DNA of 64,000 bases from Thermosporothrix hazakensis (GTDB taxonomy: Bacteria > Chloroflexota > Ktedonobacteria > Ktedonobacterales > Ktedonobacteraceae): contig NZ_QKUF01000007.1 of NCBI RefSeq assembly GCF_003253565.1, forward strand, positions 62,001-126,000, written 5' to 3'. This document shows positions 26,164-33,831 of the stretch, piece after piece (the stretch's first letter is position 1; the number at the start of each line of letters is the position of its first letter). The translations under genes were made by a program, and so were the position numbers. The notes under the pieces were generated by a model, which did not search any database, had not been told where the DNA came from, and saw only the letters and a program-made list of their open reading frames with translations.

Positions 26164-27093
26164 ATGGCAGATCCGGAAATTGTGGTTGTCGGGGGAGCCT
26201 ATACCGATTGTATGGTGCGGGGCTCCCGGCTCCCGGCGCAAGGGGAGACGGTGGTAGGGAGAACAATGCTGGAACTGCCCGGGGGCAAGGGCGCAAATCA
26301 GGCTGTTGCCGCTGCCCGTCTGGGCGGCAATGTCGCATTTATTGGCAAGATCGGGAACGATCCACGTGGGGATGCGATTGCAGAAGCATTTCTCCGTGAG
26401 GGTGTCGATATTCGGTATCTCTGGCGGAGTTCGCAAGAACCGACCGGTATGTGTCTGGTGATGGAAGATGAGCGAGATAAGCGGCTTATGATGCTTGGTC
26501 TGGCTGCCGCTCATGCATTGACGATCGCTGATGTGAGGAATGCTGCGTCTTTGATCCGCTCGGCAAAGATTGTTATGGTTCAGCTTGAAGTATCGGTTGA
26601 AGTCGTTGCTGAGGTGATGCAACTTGGCTGGTCAGCAGGCGCAAAGATCTTTTTTGATCCATCTCCTCCGCTGATCTTTCCTGATGGGTTGTTGCGGCTG
26701 GTCGAGGTGATGAAGCCGGATGCTCTGGAAGCACGCGCCATTACGGGCTGCAAGGTAACAGATCAGCAGACAGCCCGGGAGGCAGCTCAGAAACTGCTGA
26801 CAAAAGGCGTGAAGCTAGTCGCAATCGAAGCCGGAAATAAAGGCAACCTACTTGTATGGAAGCATGGAGAGCATTGGCTACCTCGTCTCCCGGTTCAGAT
26901 ATGCGATAGAATCGGGGCCGGGGATGCATTTGCTGGTGCGCTTGCGGTCGCCTTTGCCGAAGGGCAGGGCATGATTGAAGCCGGAAACTTTGCCAGTACT
27001 GCGGCAGCGCTGACAACAACCAGGATAGGTGCACGAACGGCCCTGCCTACTCGTCGCGACGTTGAGGAAATGATGGTGCAGGCGTTTCGTTGA
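26164..27093 (+). CDS. rbsK: PfkB-family sugar kinase, ribokinase-like
   Basis: Phosphorylates ribose or a related sugar or nucleoside with ATP. The N-terminal PfkB signature GGKGANQAVAAARLG is at residues 40-54 and the C-terminal signature with the catalytic base is DRIGAGDAFAGALAVAF near residue 250; an anion-hole and ATP-site pattern VAIEAGNKG precedes it. ATG 26164 follows AAGGAG; the longer frame to 26125 overlaps the upstream gene and has no ribosome site. No ribose transporter is nearby, so a nucleoside or pentose salvage role is equally possible. Confidence 0.85.
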   Translation: MADPEIVVVGGAYTDCMVRGSRLPAQGETVVGRTMLELPGGKGANQAVAAARLGGNVAFIGKIGNDPRGDAIAEAFLREGVDIRYLWRSSQEPTGMCLVMEDERDKRLMMLGLAAAHALTIADVRNAASLIRSAKIVMVQLEVSVEVVAEVMQLGWSAGAKIFFDPSPPLIFPDGLLRLVEVMKPDALEARAITGCKVTDQQTAREAAQKLLTKGVKLVAIEAGNKGNLLVWKHGEHWLPRLPVQICDRIGAGDAFAGALAVAFAEGQGMIEAGNFASTAAALTTTRIGARTALPTRRDVEEMMVQAFR

Positions 27094-27124
27094 TCGGTAC
27101 TGCGCTGTAAAGAGGGTGCGTCTT

Positions 27125-28300
27125 ATGACTGAGGTGGAACGGGAGAAACTGGCAAAAGTGCTCAGGGAAGAGGCTCATCTGCTCACAGGTAAAACAGAAA
27201 ACTATGATGCGCTGCTCGATATGATTGGTGATGCCCACTTTGTGCTGCTGGGTGAGGCAACGCATGGAACTCAGGAGTTTTATCGGGCGCGAGCCAATAT
27301 CACAAAACGGCTGATTACTGAGAAGGGCTTTTGTGGCGTTGCGGTTGAGGCAGACTGGCCCGACGCCTATCGCGTGAATCGCTATATCCGAGGAGAGAAG
27401 CGGGATCCATCGGGACAGGTGGCATTGGGTGGCTTCCAGCGCTTTCCTACCTGGATGTGGCGCAATACTGAGGTGCTCGACTTTGTTGAATGGCTGCATC
27501 AGTATAACAGGGACAAGCAGCGACCGGTCGGCTTTTATGGTCTGGACCTGTATAGCCTGTATTCCTCAATCGAAGCGGTTATTGAATATCTCGAAAAGGT
27601 TGACCCTCAGGCGGCGCAGCGAGCCCGCCAGCGCTATAGCTGTTTCGAGCATTTTGGCGAAGATGCACAGGCGTATGGTCATGCTGCCAGTTCTCAGCTC
27701 TCGGCTTCGTGCGAGTCCGAAGTAGTGAAGCAGTTGACTGAGTTACAGCAACAAAAGGCACACCTGCTTCAGAAAGATGGCAAGCTGGCGGGAGATGAGC
27801 TCTTTTATGCTCAGCAGAACGCGCGTCTGGTCAAAAATGCTGAAGAATACTATCGCGCTATGTTTCATGGGAAGGTCTCTTTCTGGAACTTGCGTGATCA
27901 TCATATGGCCGAGACACTTGACGCGCTTGCCTCGCATCTGAAGTATAACGGTGAAATGCCAAAGCTGGTTGTCTGGGAACATAACTCGCATATTGGCGAT
28001 GCACGAGCAACCTCCGTTGCGGAGGCTGGTGAACTCAATGTGGGACAGCTTGTCCGGCAGAAGTACGAGCGTGATGCCGTGTTGATAGGGTTCAGCACTT
28101 TTACCGGAACGGTAACCGCTGCCACTGATTGGGGGGGTCAGCACGAGCAAAAGAACGTGCGTCCCGGTCTTGCTAACAGCTACGAAGAGCTGCTGCACTA
28201 TGCCGGGAAGGTGACAGGAGAGCCGAACTACTATCTGATTCTCCGTGATAATGGGACAGTGGAACAGGTATTGACTGGACCCTGTCTACAACGGAGGTAA
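27125..28300 (+). CDS. Erythromycin esterase-like protein, 3' end frameshifted
   Basis: Belongs to the EreA/succinoglycan-type erythromycin esterase superfamily; most members are of unknown substrate rather than true macrolide esterases. Family motifs are complete up to the C-terminus: LLGEATHGTQEFYRAR with the key Glu/His, VAVEADWPDAYRVNRY, FYGLDLYSLYSS, FWNLRDHHMAETL and VVWEHNSHIGDA. The frame stops after LTGPCLQRR at a TAA (28298-28300), but the expected last about 55 residues continue in the -1 frame (see next entry). ATG 27125 is preferred, with AGAGGG 8 bases upstream. Whether the protein is active without its last segment is unknown. Confidence 0.85.
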   Translation: MTEVEREKLAKVLREEAHLLTGKTENYDALLDMIGDAHFVLLGEATHGTQEFYRARANITKRLITEKGFCGVAVEADWPDAYRVNRYIRGEKRDPSGQVALGGFQRFPTWMWRNTEVLDFVEWLHQYNRDKQRPVGFYGLDLYSLYSSIEAVIEYLEKVDPQAAQRARQRYSCFEHFGEDAQAYGHAASSQLSASCESEVVKQLTELQQQKAHLLQKDGKLAGDELFYAQQNARLVKNAEEYYRAMFHGKVSFWNLRDHHMAETLDALASHLKYNGEMPKLVVWEHNSHIGDARATSVAEAGELNVGQLVRQKYERDAVLIGFSTFTGTVTAATDWGGQHEQKNVRPGLANSYEELLHYAGKVTGEPNYYLILRDNGTVEQVLTGPCLQRR

Positions 28301-28464
28301 TCTACCTGCCTCGGACTGAACGAATCGGCCACTACTTTTACGCCAGTTTGCCGTTACAGTTTGATGCCATTCATATTGATGAAACACATGCGGTGGAGCC
28401 ATTGGACAAGACGGAAGTATGGGTGAACGGCGAGGTTCCGGAGACCTATCCTTCCAGCGTCTGA
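28301..28464 (+). pseudogene. Out-of-frame C-terminal remnant of the erythromycin esterase gene
   Basis: In the -1 frame relative to the gene above, codons from about 28299 read VIYLPRTERIGHYFYASLP, then QFDAIHIDETHAVEPLD, which is the normal end of erythromycin esterase-family proteins, closing with TGA at 28462-28464. About seven bases appear to be missing between the CLQR and VIYLP codons compared with the usual spacing. This is either a real inactivating deletion or a sequence error. Confidence 0.7.
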
Positions 28465-28475
28465 GCTTTCGATCT

Positions 28476-28515
28476 TTCCCCGGTGTCGTGATGGCGACTT
28501 ACGACACCAGGGGAA
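28476..28515. terminator. Hairpin between convergent genes
   Basis: TTCCCCGGTGTCG (28476-28488) pairs with CGACACCaGGGGAA (28502-28515). It overlaps the end of the Nudix gene and follows the esterase remnant; no U-tract is present, so its terminator role is likely but unproven. Confidence 0.45.
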
Positions 28516-29008
28516 GGGTAGAAGACTCTCCGCCTGCCTCTTTTCGCGCTGTCCGATAGCGAATGTAGTCAGTAAGCAGCACCTGCGCATGGGGATCGAG
28601 CAACGGGCGCAATTCATGCTCATCCATCCAGCAGGGCTGTCCCTCAACATTGTTGCGTAATGTCCCGTTTACGATTCTGCCTGCGAATACAAAGCTGATA
28701 TTGCTTATCGTTGTCCAGCTTGTTGCCGTTTTGGTATAAAAGTTGACCAGCCCGGTGGTCTGGATCTCAAGCCCAGTCTCTTCGCGCCCCTCGCGCTCGG
28801 CTGCCTGGGGCGGCGTTTCCTTCCACTTCATAAAGCCGCCAGGAAATACCACGCGATTGCCGGGAAGTTTGACGACCAGATAGCGGTTTTTTTCTTCCAC
28901 GATAACGCAGGCGCTCCCGAAGGGCGGGAGATTTCCTCCCATCAGCTTATTGAGGAGGTTGAAACAGATAGCGGCAACTCTTTTAAGGTAATCGTACATG
29001 ACCGACAT
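28499..29008 (-). CDS. Nudix hydrolase
   Basis: Hydrolyses a nucleoside diphosphate linked to another moiety. The Nudix box is intact: G58, five residues, E64, seven residues, then R72-E73 and E76-E77 with G79, at residues 58-80 (core PPQAAEREGREETGLEI). Residues 1-25 form an N-terminal amphipathic helix before the usual fold, and the last 20 residues are an extension. 169 aa is normal. The substrate (NADH, ADP-ribose, dNTP and others) cannot be told. Confidence 0.88.
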   Translation of the reverse strand: MSVMYDYLKRVAAICFNLLNKLMGGNLPPFGSACVIVEEKNRYLVVKLPGNRVVFPGGFMKWKETPPQAAEREGREETGLEIQTTGLVNFYTKTATSWTTISNISFVFAGRIVNGTLRNNVEGQPCWMDEHELRPLLDPHAQVLLTDYIRYRTARKEAGGESSTLPLVS

Positions 29009-29799
29009 GATTTGATCCTGACTTTCTTTTGTGTGCTTGATCCGCTTTTCTCTGAATCAGCGTATAGATGGCGATGTTCTTGCTGTAATACTACCAGTTT
29101 TCTGTCTCTAATAGTTGTATGTTTTGTCGCAGTTTTGTCGCAATGCAGGCGCGATCTTCAACTATGCCTGTGCTTGAAAGGGGTCGCTCTCAGGACACCA
29201 TTCATGATACAATAGCAGGCACCTGACAACATGGATCTCAATGCATCTGAGCCGACAAGCAAGAACATGCAACAGAGGAGAAAGAGTAGGATAATTGGCT
29301 CCTATGTAAGAAAAACAGGGCAGGGTACGTATTTTTCTGTAGATGTTGTATGGTCCAGTTGCATCATCCGGTTTCCTCGGCATATGGCTAGAACCTGTTT
29401 TCCCGAATCCCTTGCTGCAGGTTGTCTCTCATGACAAAGCATAGAAAAGGCTTTATAATATCCGGGAGGCAGGGCGGGGATCTACTCTGACATACTGAGT
29501 TCAACAGGTGCGAATGCCTATTTTGCGAGTGCTGAGGGAATTATGCGTGTTTCCTGAAAGGTTTCAGGTACACTACCGGTTTGAGATGTGAGTCTCGTGT
29601 GTTTGGTGTGAAGGGTGAGCTGTATTTTCTCTTTATTCAGGCTCTAGACGGACTTATCTTTCAGGAGAAGAGAGGATCTTTCAGGCAGTTCCCGTATCTG
29701 TATACAAAGCAGAGGCCAGAGTGAACAGCGGTTTTTCTGATGGAGGAACCTCATCTTGCACTCATTCTGAATCGAAGGACTGGAGGAGATTATATTTGT
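29009..29799. other. 790-base gene-free region before the FKBP gene
   Basis: No convincing gene. It contains an 11-base tandem duplication GTTTTGTCGCA (29121-29131 and 29132-29142), a strong promoter at 29431-29459, and a perfect short inverted repeat CCTGAAA-GG-TTTCAGG around 29553-29568 in the long leader. A 67-residue frame from ATG 29231 and a 25-residue frame from 29515 lack ribosome sites. Confidence 0.5.
29431..29459 (+). promoter_or_regulatory. Near-consensus sigma-70-type promoter
   Basis: ATGACA (29431-29436), a 17-base spacer and a perfect TATAAT (29454-29459). The only gene it can serve is the FKBP gene, giving a leader of about 330 bases. Confidence 0.65.
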
Positions 29800-30540
29800 A
29801 TGTCTCAGACAATGAAGAACAATAATGCTTCTGATAAACGGGGCCGTCCTGGACAGCGCCAACAAGAGCGAATGATGCGCCGTGAGCGCCGTCGCCGTCG
29901 TATCCGAAACTGGACGATCTCCATTCTGGCTGTTGTGCTGGTTCTGGCTGGTGTCACCGCGATTCTTTTGTATCAGCGTCAGGTGGCCGAGCAGGAGGCG
30001 GCAGCGAATCGGATCAAAGATCAGCACGCGACCGCGACCGCGAACGTTGAGGCGACCGCAACCAATGTAGCGGCAACCGCAGCGGCAAACGCTGAAGCGA
30101 CGATGATCGCGCAGGGTATGCAGACAGTGACTTCTGGTTCCCCCACTCCTTCGGCTGGACCTGCAACCCCGCCGCCCACGAATTTGACACCGGTAAAGAC
30201 GCAGAGCGGTTTGCAGTATATTGATCTCAAAGTTGGCTCCGGGCCCGAAGCAAAAGCAGGCAGTACCGTCTATGTACAGTATACTGGCTGGTTACAGAGC
30301 GACGGCAAGAAGTTCGACAGTAGCTATGATCGCGGCGGGCAGGCGTTTAAGCTAGAAAATCTGGGCAATGCACAGGTGATCAAGGGCTGGAATGAAGGGC
30401 TTCAGGGAATGAAGGTCGGTGGCACGCGCCGCCTGATTATCCCGGCGGATCTGGGGTATGGCCCGAACGGTGATAGTACCGGAACCATTCCACCCAACGC
30501 GACACTGATCTTTGATGTCACGCTGGTTGCTGTCAAATAA
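29800..30540 (+). CDS. Membrane-anchored FKBP-type peptidyl-prolyl isomerase
   Basis: A proline isomerase folded outside the membrane. Residues 1-37 are very basic (MMRRERRRRRIR), 38-58 form a single membrane helix, about 65-125 are an Ala/Thr-rich low-complexity linker (ATATANVEATATNVAATAAA), then a Pro-rich spacer, and residues 150-246 are a complete FKBP domain: VYVQYTGWLQSDGKKFDSSY, GWNEGLQGMKVGGTRRLIIP, GTIPPNATLIFDVTLVAV. GGAGGAG at 29782-29788 supports ATG 29800. Likely assists folding of secreted proteins. Ended by the terminator at 30558. Confidence 0.9.
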   Translation: MSQTMKNNNASDKRGRPGQRQQERMMRRERRRRRIRNWTISILAVVLVLAGVTAILLYQRQVAEQEAAANRIKDQHATATANVEATATNVAATAAANAEATMIAQGMQTVTSGSPTPSAGPATPPPTNLTPVKTQSGLQYIDLKVGSGPEAKAGSTVYVQYTGWLQSDGKKFDSSYDRGGQAFKLENLGNAQVIKGWNEGLQGMKVGGTRRLIIPADLGYGPNGDSTGTIPPNATLIFDVTLVAVK

Positions 30541-30557
30541 ACTGGCAGAGGAACAAC

Positions 30558-30596
30558 GGCTTCGAGTCACAATTTGAGCTCGGAGCCTTTTCTTTT
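30558..30596 (+). terminator. Terminator of the FKBP gene
   Basis: GGCTTCGAG (30558-30566) pairs with CTCGGAGCC (30579-30587) with one mismatch, followed by TTTTCTTTT. Confidence 0.75.
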
Positions 30597-30635
30597 GGTG
30601 TGGCGAGTCGATTTAGAAAAAAAGAGTGAGGGGGC

Positions 30636-30664
30636 TTGACGAGTCGGAAGGAAATGTGTATACT
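30636..30664 (+). promoter_or_regulatory. Promoter of the uracil permease gene
   Basis: TTGACG (30636-30641), exactly 17 bases, then TATACT (30659-30664). The inferred transcript start is near 30671, leaving a 245-base leader. Confidence 0.75.
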
Positions 30665-30915
30665 TTCGTCAATTTGTGTATGCCTAGCAATTGTGTAGCG
30701 GAAAGGGTCTCTCCTGATGACAGTACGAATCTATCAGTTCTGTAGCGCTCATTGGCGGCGTTGGAGGTGGAGACTTTTTTCCTGGTATGATATTTTTTTC
30801 TTGCGGTTTTCCCCATCCCTCTTTTAGTGGATGTGGGAATTTTTTTTGTGTGTTTGTATTTCTGGATTTGTTGCAGATGCCCGTACAACAAGCAAGTGTG
30901 AGGTGAAATAATCCA
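30665..30915 (+). promoter_or_regulatory. Leader of uraA with probable transcription attenuator
   Basis: The 375-base gap before uraA holds this leader. It has U-tracts at 30775-30780 (T6) and 30793-30799 (T7), then the hairpin TTCCC-CATCC (30809-30818) / GGATG-T-GGGAA (30829-30839) with eight T at 30840-30847. Since this stop lies inside the leader of the only downstream gene, it should act as an attenuator. A 39-codon frame (ATG 30787 to TGA 30904-30906) runs through the hairpin and ends 9 bases before uraA. I find no PyrR-type binding consensus. Confidence 0.6.
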
Positions 30916-32313
30916 ATGGCGAAACAGATGACAGAGTCAGAGCGGCGTTCATATTTTCCGCGCTGGCGCTTGAAAAAAGAGGGTGTTGTGGCCCCGGACG
31001 AGAGACTACCGTGGGGACAGAACATCATGTTAGGAATCCAGCATGTCCTGGCAATGTTTGGATCGACGGTTGTCGCTCCTATCTTAATGGGCTTTGATCC
31101 CAATACCGCTATCTTCTTCTCCGGTATCGGAACCCTGATTTTCTTCCTTCTGGTTGGTGGGCGTGTGCCAAGCTACCTGGGGTCGAGCTTTGCCTTTATC
31201 GCGGTAGTCAACGTTGCAACACACTATATGGGCTCAGGCCCCAACCCGAATATTGGCGTAGCTCTGGGTGGTATTATCGTGACCGGAGCGATCTATGCGC
31301 TGGTTGGTCTGGTCGTCATGTTGCTTGGCTATAAATGGATTGATTTCTTGATGCCTCCTGTCGTGACTGGAGCGGTTGTGACTGCTATTGGTCTGAACCT
31401 GGCATCTTCGGCGATCTCTCAGGCCAGCAGCTCGGCATTTGATGGCTGGATTGCGGCGATCACTGTGCTGGCCGTCGCTGTTGTGGCGGTTTTCCTGCCA
31501 GGCTGGCTACGGCGTCTTCCAATCTTGATCGGTGGTATCATTGGCTATATTGCCTACGTAATCGGCAGTCTGATGGGCCTGGGACCCCAGATTGACTTCT
31601 CGAAGGTGGAACAGGCGGCCTGGATTGGCTTACCTCACTTTACGGCCCCATCCTTCTCGCCGAACGCGATTAGCCTGATTGCTCCGGTCGTGTTGATCCT
31701 GGTTGTTGAAAATGCGGGGCATATTAAGGCTGTTGCGGCCATGACCGGACAGAACATTGATAAATATATGGGCCGCGCATTCCTGGGCGATGGCCTTGCG
31801 ACAATGATCGCAGGTGCCGGTGGTGGTACGGGTGTCACGACCTATTCCGAGAACATTGGTGCGATGGCCTTGAGCCGCATCTATTCAACCCTGCTCTTTG
31901 TGGTTGCTGCGGTGATGGCGCTGCTGTTGAGCTTCTGCCCGAAGTTCGGCGCGTTAATCCAGACAATGCCGCAGGGCGTGTTAGGTGGTCTCTCTATCGT
32001 GCTCTTTGGTCTAATCGCCGTCTCTGGTGGTCGTATCTGGATCGAAAACAACGTGGACTTCTCAAAGAGCCGTAACCTGATGACTGCCGGTGTAACGCTG
32101 ATTATTGGCTCCGGTATGGTGGGGAACGCGGGTATCACCATCGGGAGTATCTCAATGGGTGGTATCGGTGTCGCGACGATTGTAGCGATTATTCTCTATC
32201 AGGTGTTGCGTGAGCGCGACTCGCAGCCGGATGAAGCTGTTGTGGCCGACTCCGCCGTTGGGAACGAGCCGCTGCCCGAGAAGAAAGAGCCTACGTCTTC
32301 GCGCGGACGATAA
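30916..32313 (+). CDS. uraA: Uracil/nucleobase:cation symporter (NCS2/UraA family)
   Basis: A polytopic inner-membrane transporter with about 14 helices, importing uracil or a related base with protons. NCS2 signatures include GIQHVLAMFGSTVVAPILMG in the first helix pair, the conserved Glu region VVLILVVENAGHIKAV and the later GGTGVTTYSENIGAMALSR block with the second conserved Glu; both are characteristic of UraA/PyrP rather than the xanthine branch. The C-terminal 35 residues are charged and cytoplasmic. A position directly upstream of the pyr operon and a private attenuator support pyrimidine transport. RBS is weak (GAGGTGAAATAATCC). Confidence 0.9.
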   Translation: MAKQMTESERRSYFPRWRLKKEGVVAPDERLPWGQNIMLGIQHVLAMFGSTVVAPILMGFDPNTAIFFSGIGTLIFFLLVGGRVPSYLGSSFAFIAVVNVATHYMGSGPNPNIGVALGGIIVTGAIYALVGLVVMLLGYKWIDFLMPPVVTGAVVTAIGLNLASSAISQASSSAFDGWIAAITVLAVAVVAVFLPGWLRRLPILIGGIIGYIAYVIGSLMGLGPQIDFSKVEQAAWIGLPHFTAPSFSPNAISLIAPVVLILVVENAGHIKAVAAMTGQNIDKYMGRAFLGDGLATMIAGAGGGTGVTTYSENIGAMALSRIYSTLLFVVAAVMALLLSFCPKFGALIQTMPQGVLGGLSIVLFGLIAVSGGRIWIENNVDFSKSRNLMTAGVTLIIGSGMVGNAGITIGSISMGGIGVATIVAIILYQVLRERDSQPDEAVVADSAVGNEPLPEKKEPTSSRGR

Positions 32314-32323
32314 CAAGAACGGT

Positions 32324-32372
32324 GGGGAACAGGTAGGGGCTGTGCCCTGAAAAGAATACGCTCCTGTTCCCC
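32324..32372 (+). terminator. Strong hairpin after uraA
   Basis: GGGGAACAGG (32324-32333) and CCTGTTCCCC (32363-32372) form a perfect 10-bp stem with an inner AGGG/CCCT pair. Only TT follows, but its position between uraA and the next promoter suggests termination. Confidence 0.5.
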
Positions 32373-32397
32373 TTGCCGAGAAAAAGTCCTGTGGCTC

Positions 32398-32427
32398 TTG
32401 ACTTTTCTCAAAACTATGAGTTATACT
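32398..32427 (+). promoter_or_regulatory. Promoter of the pyrB operon
   Basis: TTGACT (32398-32403), an 18-base spacer and TATACT (32422-32427), similar to the uraA promoter. It gives a leader of about 385 bases. Confidence 0.7.
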
Positions 32428-32819
32428 CTTAACAATTTGAGATCAATTTGTGACAGTAATTTCCCAACCAGTAGATACAAAGGCTTATATCATCATGCTC
32501 TTGAACGGTGTAACACAGGTAATCCAAATGAATAATCAGGACTGGTATTGTCCTTTCCATTTTCCGGAAAATCATCAGGATGGACCGATCGTTCAAGGGA
32601 AAAGTCTTTTTTCCTCGCTCCATTATTGGGGGTGAGGAATTTTTTTTGCCTTGAGGGTTTCCCGTGAGGTGTCGATAAAGAGACAAAAGGGAAAACGAAA
32701 TTATCTTTGTGTTAATCCTTAAAAAGCTGTAAGACACGAAAATGATGACCTATCAACCTGTTGTTCCCTGTTTTATAGCAATGGTGCGATAGGGACGGTT
32801 GTTACAGGAGGTTCTAAGA
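32428..32819 (+). promoter_or_regulatory. Leader of the pyrB operon with probable attenuator
   Basis: This leader fills the rest of the 506-base gap before pyrB. A T6 tract (32607-32612) directly precedes and enters the hairpin TTCCTC-g-CTCC (32611-32621) / GGGG..GAGGAA (32628-32639), followed by eight T (32640-32647). An open frame that can start at GTG 32450, ATG 32495 or ATG 32528 ends at TGA 32633-32635 inside the 3' arm. The direct repeat CAATTTG occurs at 32434-32440 and 32445-32451; TCAATTTGTG also occurs in the uraA leader at 30669-30678. Confidence 0.6.
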
Positions 32820-33809
32820 ATGCTGAGCGTCAAGCAAGCACGGCAGGATATTCTGCCAATTCACGGAAGTTTCGCGGGGAAGGATGTCGTCTCACTCGAT
32901 CAGTTTGAGGCTCGGGATCTGCAAAAAATTTTTGCCCTGGTTCCCGAAATGAGGCGAATTGTTGAGCAAAGTAGGCCCTCGGATATTCTGGCGGGCCGGA
33001 TTGTCTCCCTGCTCTTCTTCGAACCTTCCAGCCGCACCTTCGGATCATTCGCTACAGCAGTGAAGCGCCTGGGTGGACAAACGCTGGAAGTTCAGAACCC
33101 GGAAGCAGTCTCCTCCGTGAATAAAGGAGAAACGTTTGAGGACACGATTCGCGTCTTCGAGGCCTACTCAAATGCGATAGTGCTGCGTCATCCTCAGCCG
33201 GGAGCTGCACGTCAGGCGGCCCGGGTCGCCCAATTTGTGCCGGTAATCAACGCCGGTGATGGTAATAACGAGCATCCGACTCAGACCATCCTTGATCTCT
33301 ATACCCTCTATGAGAAGTTTGGGCGTTTGGATAACCTCAATGGGTTGCTGGCTGGCGATCTCCTCAACAGTCGTACTTTGCATTCCCTTATTCGCGGGTT
33401 GTCCCTGTTCCCGAACAACACGGTGTATCTACTATCGCCTGAGAAGCTGCGTCTTTCCCGAGAGGACTATGCTGTCTTGCAATCACGCAATATCAGAATG
33501 ATAGAGATTTTCAGCGAGAAGGATATTCCCGGAGACTGTCACTTCTGGTACTGGACACGCATTCAGAGGGAGCGTTTCGCATCGTTGGAAGAATATGACC
33601 AGGTGGTAACAAAGTCATTTATTGTAACGCCTGCGATGATGGAACGTTACGCAAATAAAGACATGATTCTGATGGACCCCCTTCCACGGGTCGGAACAAT
33701 TGATCCTGCCGTGGATAGTGATGAGCGAGCCGTGTATTTGCGCTCACAAATTCGTAACGGCTTATACGCCCGCATGGCGCTACTAGCTCTCATTCTGGGA
33801 CAAGCATAA
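32820..33809 (+). CDS. pyrB: Aspartate carbamoyltransferase, catalytic chain
   Basis: Condenses carbamoyl phosphate and aspartate, the first committed step to UMP. Carbamoyl-phosphate loop EPSSRTFGSF has S70-S71-R72-T73 in place of the usual S-T-R-T; HPTQTILDLYT, GDLLNSRTLHSL and WTRIQRERF are the other conserved blocks. The aspartate-loop motif reads DPLPRVG (D286) rather than HPLPR. Length 329 is normal. ATG 32820 is supported by AGGAGGT 7 bases upstream. No regulatory chain PyrI or inactive dihydroorotase is adjacent, so control is presumably at transcription. First gene of the operon; carA starts 22 bases later. Confidence 0.93.
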   Translation: MLSVKQARQDILPIHGSFAGKDVVSLDQFEARDLQKIFALVPEMRRIVEQSRPSDILAGRIVSLLFFEPSSRTFGSFATAVKRLGGQTLEVQNPEAVSSVNKGETFEDTIRVFEAYSNAIVLRHPQPGAARQAARVAQFVPVINAGDGNNEHPTQTILDLYTLYEKFGRLDNLNGLLAGDLLNSRTLHSLIRGLSLFPNNTVYLLSPEKLRLSREDYAVLQSRNIRMIEIFSEKDIPGDCHFWYWTRIQRERFASLEEYDQVVTKSFIVTPAMMERYANKDMILMDPLPRVGTIDPAVDSDERAVYLRSQIRNGLYARMALLALILGQA

Positions 33810-33831
33810 AGGAAAGGATCAGTGTACGGCG

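Noticed and set aside
29231..29434. A 67-codon plus-strand frame before the FKBP promoter
   Set aside because: No Shine-Dalgarno, no family resemblance, and its end overlaps the -35 of a good promoter.
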